IMG/VR virus record: IMGVR_UViG_3300002242_000614
Location: 3,381 to 57,485 of that record
DNA: 54,105 nucleotides
Direction: 5' to 3' (one strand)
Source of the DNA: a virus
The notes beneath the pieces were generated by a model, which ran no database searches, was not told the DNA's origin, and worked only from the letters and a program-made list of their open reading frames with translations. The position numbers were made by a program, and so were the translations under genes. Below, one piece after another: positions 49,810 to 54,105 of this stretch. Each line of letters begins with the position of its first letter. Position 1 is the first letter of the stretch.

Positions 49810-50811
49810 TCATTTCTTAGATGATAATATTAACATTTCCTTTATCATATTTCCAATCTCAAATATCATTGCCACAAAATGCATTTCATCAACAAGACAA
49901 TCTTTATGATTATTGGCATATTTATTTATTATGACTTTTACATTGGATGGAATATTTTTATCTGCAAATAACTTTGTGTAAAGATTTGAATAATTTATAT
50001 CTTTATTTGAAGATAATATATCAACTATATTGTGTAAATTATTGGAAGCTTTTCTTTTATTCTTTTTGATAAAATTTTGAATGATTTCTTTGACAAGTAA
50101 AATTATCTTATTTTCATTATCATCAAGAACATTTTTATCAATAAACAATTCAGTTCCTGATATAGATGATCTTTCAAGTTTATTAATTATTTTTCTTACA
50201 TCAGGATAAAACATTTCAATTATTTTTTTGACATCTTCTTCTTTATATTTGATATTTTCTTTTTCTAAAATATTTTTACAAAAGATAAGCGTTTTATCAA
50301 AAGATATTTGTTTGAAATAATACTCATCGAATCTACTTCTAACTGGGTCTGGAATTTTATTTGGATAATTACATGTGAGAATAAATCGGCCTGACTTTTT
50401 TGAGAATTTTTCAATGATATATCTCAAAGACAAAAAGGCATCTGGAGATAGATTATCTCCCTCATCTATAAAAACAACTTTATAATTATCTTCTCCAAAA
50501 GGAGGGGAAACCAAAAATGGTTCAACAACTTCATCAATAAATTTAATTGATCTATGCTTTTTTGATGAACCACTTACAAATAGAACATTCTCCATTGGAT
50601 GTTGAATTATTCCATTTGGACTGCAAATGATTAAAGCTAATGTTGTCTTTCCACCCCCAGGACTCCCATAAAATAAAAGATTTGTTAATTTCTTTTCTTT
50701 AAAATATCTTTCTATGCTTTTTCTGAAATCATCGTCGAGAATCATATCATCTAACGTTTTCGGTCTCCATTTTTCATACCATAACGATTCGACTCTTTCT
50801 TTAATTTCCAT
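49810..50811 (-). CDS. Clamp loader ATPase (RFC small subunit / T4 gp44 type)
   Basis: A 333-residue AAA+ protein. WYEKWRPKTLDDMI (11-24) is the RFC box, Walker A GSPGGGKTT is at 49-57, Walker B VVFIDEGD near 112-119, sensor 1 LTCNYPNKI near 145, and the SRF arginine finger near 158 is the interface typical of clamp loaders. It opens and loads the sliding clamp. No gp62-like partner is recognised in the window; one of the unknown genes may serve. The ribosome site is rc GGAGTG. Confidence 0.92.
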   Translation of the reverse strand: MEIKERVESLWYEKWRPKTLDDMILDDDFRKSIERYFKEKKLTNLLFYGSPGGGKTTLALIICSPNGIIQHPMENVLFVSGSSKKHRSIKFIDEVVEPFLVSPPFGEDNYKVVFIDEGDNLSPDAFLSLRYIIEKFSKKSGRFILTCNYPNKIPDPVRSRFDEYYFKQISFDKTLIFCKNILEKENIKYKEEDVKKIIEMFYPDVRKIINKLERSSISGTELFIDKNVLDDNENKIILLVKEIIQNFIKKNKRKASNNLHNIVDILSSNKDINYSNLYTKLFADKNIPSNVKVIINKYANNHKDCLVDEMHFVAMIFEIGNMIKEMLILSSKK

Positions 50812-50925
50812 TCTTTCACTCCTTAAAAATCATTTTCAGTTTTCGATTATTAAAAAAGGGATTCCAAGGATCTTTTTTTTTTAAACTTTCTATGATATTG
50901 CATATTTATAAAAAAGGAGGTCGCC

Positions 50926-51030
50926 TTGAAATCCCCATGCTACAAACCATATCATTTACTTTTTCAAAATTCAACAGTTTTTTTGATTGTGTTGTTTTTG
51001 TTTTCATGTCTTATAATTAGTGATCAATAA
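50926..51030 (+). CDS. Possible tiny membrane or lipoprotein-like peptide
   Basis: A 34-residue frame from TTG 50926, five bases after AAAAAAGGAGG. Residues 18-31 are strongly hydrophobic (VFLIVLFLFSCLII), with FSC resembling a lipobox. It overlaps the 3-prime end of the Dam gene on the other strand. The excellent site argues for use; the TTG start and size argue for caution. The rest of the 190-base gap holds no other gene. Confidence 0.3.
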   Translation: MKSPCYKPYHLLFQNSTVFLIVLFLFSCLIISDQ

Positions 51031-51918
51031 TTCATTTATTGATCCTCGTTTATTTCCTTTACAATTTATTATTCTATTGACACTCACTTTGTGTATATAA
51101 AATTCATTGAATAACTCATCAAAAAAGGTATCATCAGGATTTTTGTTCTTTGGATCTGAATTACTTAACATCAATTTTGGTTTTCTTTCAATGTGTAATT
51201 TATGAAAATACTCAGCCAATTGAATTTGTTCAGATTCACCAAAATTATATTTTGAATATAAAGTAAAATTAGATGTCTTGCTTATTGGTCTATATGGCGG
51301 ATCAAAATAAACAAATGAATCTTCATCAATTTTGTGTTCAGTTGAATCAAAATTGCCAATGTTTATTTCAGCAATTTGAAGAATTTTAGAAAGACCAATA
51401 ATATTTTTTCCATCTAAAATTTTAGGATTTTTGTATTTTCCAAAAGAAGCGTTAAATTCTCCTTTTTTGTTTAACCTAAATAATCCATTGAAACAAGTTT
51501 TATTTAAAAAAATTAATTGAGCCGTTCTTGATATCCAATTATCTGAATATCTCTGATAATCAATTTGTGTTTTTTGGAAATTAAAATTTGTTCTCACTTC
51601 ATAAAAATATTTTTGTTGATTTTCTTCAGAAGATTTATAATATCGATTTGAGTGCGTCTTCAAACAATCTATCAAATCATCCGGGCTTCTTTGAATTACT
51701 TTATAAGCCATTATTAAATCTTCATTTATATCTGTCAAAAAAGCTGATTCTATTTTGAACTTTTGAGCTATGTCTATGAACACAGCACCACCGCCTACAA
51801 ATGGTTCAAAATATTTTTTGATTTTGCCATTTATTAATTCTTTTGGATAATATTTTTGATATTGTTTTAATAATCGAGTTTTCCCACCAACCCATTTTAT
51901 AAATGGTCTTATCTCCAT
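51004..51918 (-). CDS. dam: Dam-type DNA adenine methyltransferase
   Basis: A 304-residue N6-adenine methylase. Motif X (FIKWVGGKT, residues 6-14), motif I (FEPFVGGGAVF near 42-52) and motif IV (YFDPPY near 204-209) are in the order of the alpha class to which E. coli and T4 Dam belong. E. coli Dam is 278 residues. It probably methylates GATC or a related site and may shield phage DNA. The window is AT-rich, yet GATC sites are not rare. The ribosome site is rc GGAGG. Confidence 0.93.
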   Translation of the reverse strand: MEIRPFIKWVGGKTRLLKQYQKYYPKELINGKIKKYFEPFVGGGAVFIDIAQKFKIESAFLTDINEDLIMAYKVIQRSPDDLIDCLKTHSNRYYKSSEENQQKYFYEVRTNFNFQKTQIDYQRYSDNWISRTAQLIFLNKTCFNGLFRLNKKGEFNASFGKYKNPKILDGKNIIGLSKILQIAEINIGNFDSTEHKIDEDSFVYFDPPYRPISKTSNFTLYSKYNFGESEQIQLAEYFHKLHIERKPKLMLSNSDPKNKNPDDTFFDELFNEFYIHKVSVNRIINCKGNKRGSINELLITNYKT

Positions 51919-51960
51919 TCATTGCCTCCTGATAAATATGGTTTTTATAATATTTAAATT

Positions 51961-53190
51961 CTAAATATTATTAATTATTATTAATTTTTCTTTTGCCCTC
52001 GTAATTCCAGTATATAGCCATCTTAAAATATATTTTTCATCCCACATATGACTTTTCTGATTAAATAAAATTACATTTTTGAATTCAGAGCCTTGACTCT
52101 TATGAACAGAAATAGCATAACCAAAATCAAAGTAGTATATATTTTTATACTCTTCATCTTCTTTCTTTTTGTAACTACTTTCATCTTTTATTATCAATTT
52201 TTCTTTGTTAAAACAGTCCCTTGAGATAATTAGTTCAATTTTATCTTCGTAAAAATCTGTGACCAAATTAACTTTGAATAATTTTTCATCCCAGATTGAA
52301 CATCTCAAAACTTGAGCTATTTGTCCATTTTTAAATAACTCTTTATTTTTTAAACAAATTATTTTTTCTCCTGGATATATAATGTCTTCATCAAATCCAA
52401 AGCTTTCTCTTATTTTTCTATTTAACAAAACTCTGAATTTATTAAACGCACATAAAATGCAATTATCAATATTCATAAAATTTATTTTATAAAATTTTTC
52501 TTCAAACTCTTTATTCCATTCAAAAACTCTAACTTGATTTGAATTTTTTGGTATTATAAGTTCCCCATATTTTCTCAAATTTTCTGAGACTTTTAGAATA
52601 TCTGAATTCTCAGAAACTCTTACAATTTCGGTTAACTTAATATCTGGGGTTTTTAAAATATTTGATTCTCCAGAAATTGGTGGAAGTTGAAAATCATCTC
52701 CAAATAATAAAATTTTTTCTCCAAATCTTTTTAATTCTCTAAGTATTTCTTCATTTAACATCGAAGCTTCATCGACAATAATCAGATCAAAAATACTTGA
52801 ATTTATGTCTCTTGGTTCCCATCCTGTAATTACATAAACATATTCGCCTTTCTCATTCATTATTTTTTTATAAGCCGGTTTATAGACCAAAGAATGGATT
52901 GTTCCAACTGTGATTGAATAATCTGTAAAAACTTCAATATTATCTGTGTTTGCAAATTTATTTAATTTTTCATTTAAAACAACAACTGCTCGCCCTGTAT
53001 ATGACGTAAAAAATATTCTCAATTTCTTATTTGTCTTATGCAAATCTAAGGCAAACTTAGCAGCTATTGTTGTCTTTCCAGTTCCTGCATAACCAACAAC
53101 TTTCAAAATATTATATGAATATTTTGAATGAAACCATTCATTGATTTTCGCTATAGCTTCCTTTTGATTTTCAGTCAATTCAATATTCAT
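51961..53190 (-). CDS. SF1B helicase, Dda/RecD-like
   Basis: A 409-residue helicase. Walker A (GYAGTGKTT) is near 33-41, motif II (IVDEASM) near 139, motif III (GDDFQLPPISG) near 165, motif V (ISVHKSQGSE) near 372 and motif VI (YTGITRAKEKL) near 395. This matches T4 Dda and other RecD-type helicases, which move 5-prime to 3-prime and help replication forks start. The ribosome site is rc AGAGGTG. Confidence 0.92.
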   Translation of the reverse strand: MNIELTENQKEAIAKINEWFHSKYSYNILKVVGYAGTGKTTIAAKFALDLHKTNKKLRIFFTSYTGRAVVVLNEKLNKFANTDNIEVFTDYSITVGTIHSLVYKPAYKKIMNEKGEYVYVITGWEPRDINSSIFDLIIVDEASMLNEEILRELKRFGEKILLFGDDFQLPPISGESNILKTPDIKLTEIVRVSENSDILKVSENLRKYGELIIPKNSNQVRVFEWNKEFEEKFYKINFMNIDNCILCAFNKFRVLLNRKIRESFGFDEDIIYPGEKIICLKNKELFKNGQIAQVLRCSIWDEKLFKVNLVTDFYEDKIELIISRDCFNKEKLIIKDESSYKKKEDEEYKNIYYFDFGYAISVHKSQGSEFKNVILFNQKSHMWDEKYILRWLYTGITRAKEKLIIINNI

Positions 53191-53223
53191 TTTTCACCTC
53201 TTTGAATAATATCAAATATTTAT

Positions 53224-53448
53224 TCACAATTTATCATTTAATACTTTTAAAACAGCTTTTAACTTCTTTTCTATTTTATCAATATTCTCATCTGTTATTT
53301 TAGATTCTAGTAAATTTTGAAAATGAACAATAAATTTTGCAATTACTTCTGCTTTTCTCCCAGACCTAGGAGCATTTGGACATATCTTTTGTCCTGGCAA
53401 TAATGGCGGGTGTTTCATTCCACATTGTGGACAATCAATTAATTCCAT
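53224..53448 (-). CDS. Small zinc-ribbon protein
   Basis: A 74-residue protein with CPQCG near residue 6, a second cysteine near 22, and a helical C-terminal half. It could be a DNA-binding or partner-binding adaptor. It lies 33 bases upstream of the Dda-type helicase and has a sigma70-like promoter whose -10 lies inside a large inverted repeat. Confidence 0.68.
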   Translation of the reverse strand: MELIDCPQCGMKHPPLLPGQKICPNAPRSGRKAEVIAKFIVHFQNLLESKITDENIDKIEKKLKAVLKVLNDKL

Positions 53449-53498
53449 AATTCATTCTCCCATTTTGTTTTGATTGTTTATTCATTTATTTTTTGTTC

Positions 53499-53541
53499 AA
53501 TATGCGATGATAAAATATTTTTTATTTTATCATCGCATATT
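53499..53541. repeat. 19-base perfect inverted repeat
   Basis: AATATGCGATGATAAAATA (53499-53517) and its exact complement (53523-53541) are separated by five T. It stands in the leader of the zinc-ribbon gene and contains the candidate -10 of its promoter, so it may be an operator, or a terminator for transcripts entering from the right. Confidence 0.85.
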
Positions 53542-53554
53542 CAAAAATGTCAAG
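53525..53554 (-). promoter_or_regulatory. Sigma70-like promoter for the zinc-ribbon gene
   Basis: On the minus strand TTGACA (53554-53549) is followed after 18 bases by TAAAAT, 80 bases before the gene start. The -10 lies in one arm of the 19-base inverted repeat. Confidence 0.5.
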
Positions 53555-53793
53555 AAAATTAAATTTGTAGATTCAATTTTAAACTTGAAATAAAATATAT
53601 TTTAAATAAAAATAATAATTTACCCTTATTTTTTAAACTATAACTTGAAGAAATATATTTTAATTTGTATTTGTAATTACTATAATTACATTTAACTTGA
53701 AATATTCTAAAATTTAAAAATTGAATTTAAGGGGTCTATAATCCGATTCTGTGGCTTTTAAAATTGAACCTATATCATATCATTACTTTGGAT

Positions 53794-53841
53794 TAAAACG
53801 CGATAATTTGGCCCTATCCGTTCGAATTTGAACGCGTTTTA
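53794..53841. repeat. Inverted repeat around TTCGAATTTGAA
   Basis: TAAAACGCG (53794-53802) and CGCGTTTTA (53833-53841) are complementary, enclosing 30 bases including TTCGAATTTGAA. It sits in the middle of the ACTTGAA region. Confidence 0.6.
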
Positions 53842-54018
53842 TTTGAAGTTGAATTGTAATTTAATCATGACTTGAAAACTTATTTATTTTTGATTTTGAA
53901 TAAACATAATACAAGCATTTATTTTAACTTGAAAATTAGTTTAATCCATGATTTTAAAACACTCTAAATACTTGAAAATACAAATAATTCTCGCCCTAAA
54001 TATTTATATAAAATTATT

Positions 54019-54036
54019 ATAAAGCTTTCGCTTTAT
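54019..54036. other. Short hairpin near window end
   Basis: ATAAAGC and GCTTTAT are complementary around TTTC. Both sides are AT-rich. It may be a weak terminator or part of the repeat region. Confidence 0.5.
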
Positions 54037-54105
54037 AGAAGTCTTAGAATAACTTGAATTAAATTTATTATATAATATTATATAATATTTTATTATTATT
54101 TATTT

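Larger units (their letters stand above)
53579..54059. repeat. ACTTGAA repeat region without genes
   Basis: Seven copies of ACTTGAA, all on the same strand, begin at 53583, 53643, 53695, 53870, 53927, 53970 and 54052, with looser TTGAA forms in the 175-base gap. The spacing is mostly 43-82 bases. The 657 bases from 53449 to the window end hold no convincing gene on either strand. Such iteron-like sites suggest an origin, a recombination site, or a regulatory region. Confidence 0.6.

Overview
The window looks like part of a large, AT-rich genome of a tailed bacterial virus, most likely a jumbo/huge phage with a myovirus-type baseplate. The grounds are a T4-like replication and recombination set (SbcC/D-type gp46/gp47, UvsW-type helicase, RFC/gp44-type clamp loader, candidate gp45-type clamp, DnaG-type primase, FEN/RNase H, Dda-type helicase, RuvC-type resolvase, family B DNA polymerase), a gp5-like spike with a PAAR-like tip, a peptidoglycan amidase, its own two-subunit RNA polymerase, and phage-borne bS21, GroES-like and DnaJ-zinc-finger proteins. 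The amidase and bS21 point to a bacterial host. The host cannot be named from this sequence.

Layout. Positions 1-26970 are almost entirely minus-strand: a partial unknown protein at the edge, SbcC/SbcD/helicase, an AT-hook protein, a VWA/metallopeptidase-like protein with its MoxR-type AAA+ partner, a candidate ssDNA-binding protein, a long operon with full-length beta-prime and beta RNA polymerase homologues and a LigD-type primase-polymerase, then an amidase and baseplate spike genes. At 27300-36000 lie a plus-strand membrane/coiled-coil gene, GroES-like and bS21 genes, a uracil-DNA-glycosylase/family-B polymerase fusion, a DnaJ-like zinc-finger protein, small hypotheticals, a stand-alone LigD phosphoesterase domain and RuvC. 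At 36000-45830 are FEN nuclease, a radical SAM protein, NAD-dependent ligase, an HTH protein, a ThyA-family enzyme, several small genes (one frame-disrupted, one a 20-residue remnant of its neighbour), a plus-strand transglutaminase-like protease, one tRNA-Leu(UAA) and the candidate clamp.

Positions 45930-48680 stand apart. This stretch is plus-strand, visibly richer in G+C than the rest, and has a strong terminator after most genes. Its first gene, a MYG1-type DHH phosphoesterase, is preceded by two structured RNA elements, the second with mutually exclusive pairings next to the ribosome binding site. It looks like a recently acquired cargo island. The minus-strand replication genes then resume (primase, clamp loader, Dam methylase, Dda-type helicase, zinc-ribbon protein). 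The window ends in about 650 bases without a gene, carrying seven copies of ACTTGAA, a 19-base inverted repeat and other palindromes.

How the parts may fit together (inference). The phage copies its DNA with its own polymerase, clamp, loader, primase and ligase. It transcribes part of its genome with its own RNA polymerase, perhaps from promoters marked by a recurring TATATATATTTATT-like motif. It adjusts host translation and folding through bS21, GroES-like and DnaJ-like proteins. The most unusual combinations are the UDG-polymerase fusion, the separately encoded LigD polymerase and phosphoesterase domains beside a LigA ligase, the intact two-gene RNA polymerase, and the GC-rich island with its structured leader.
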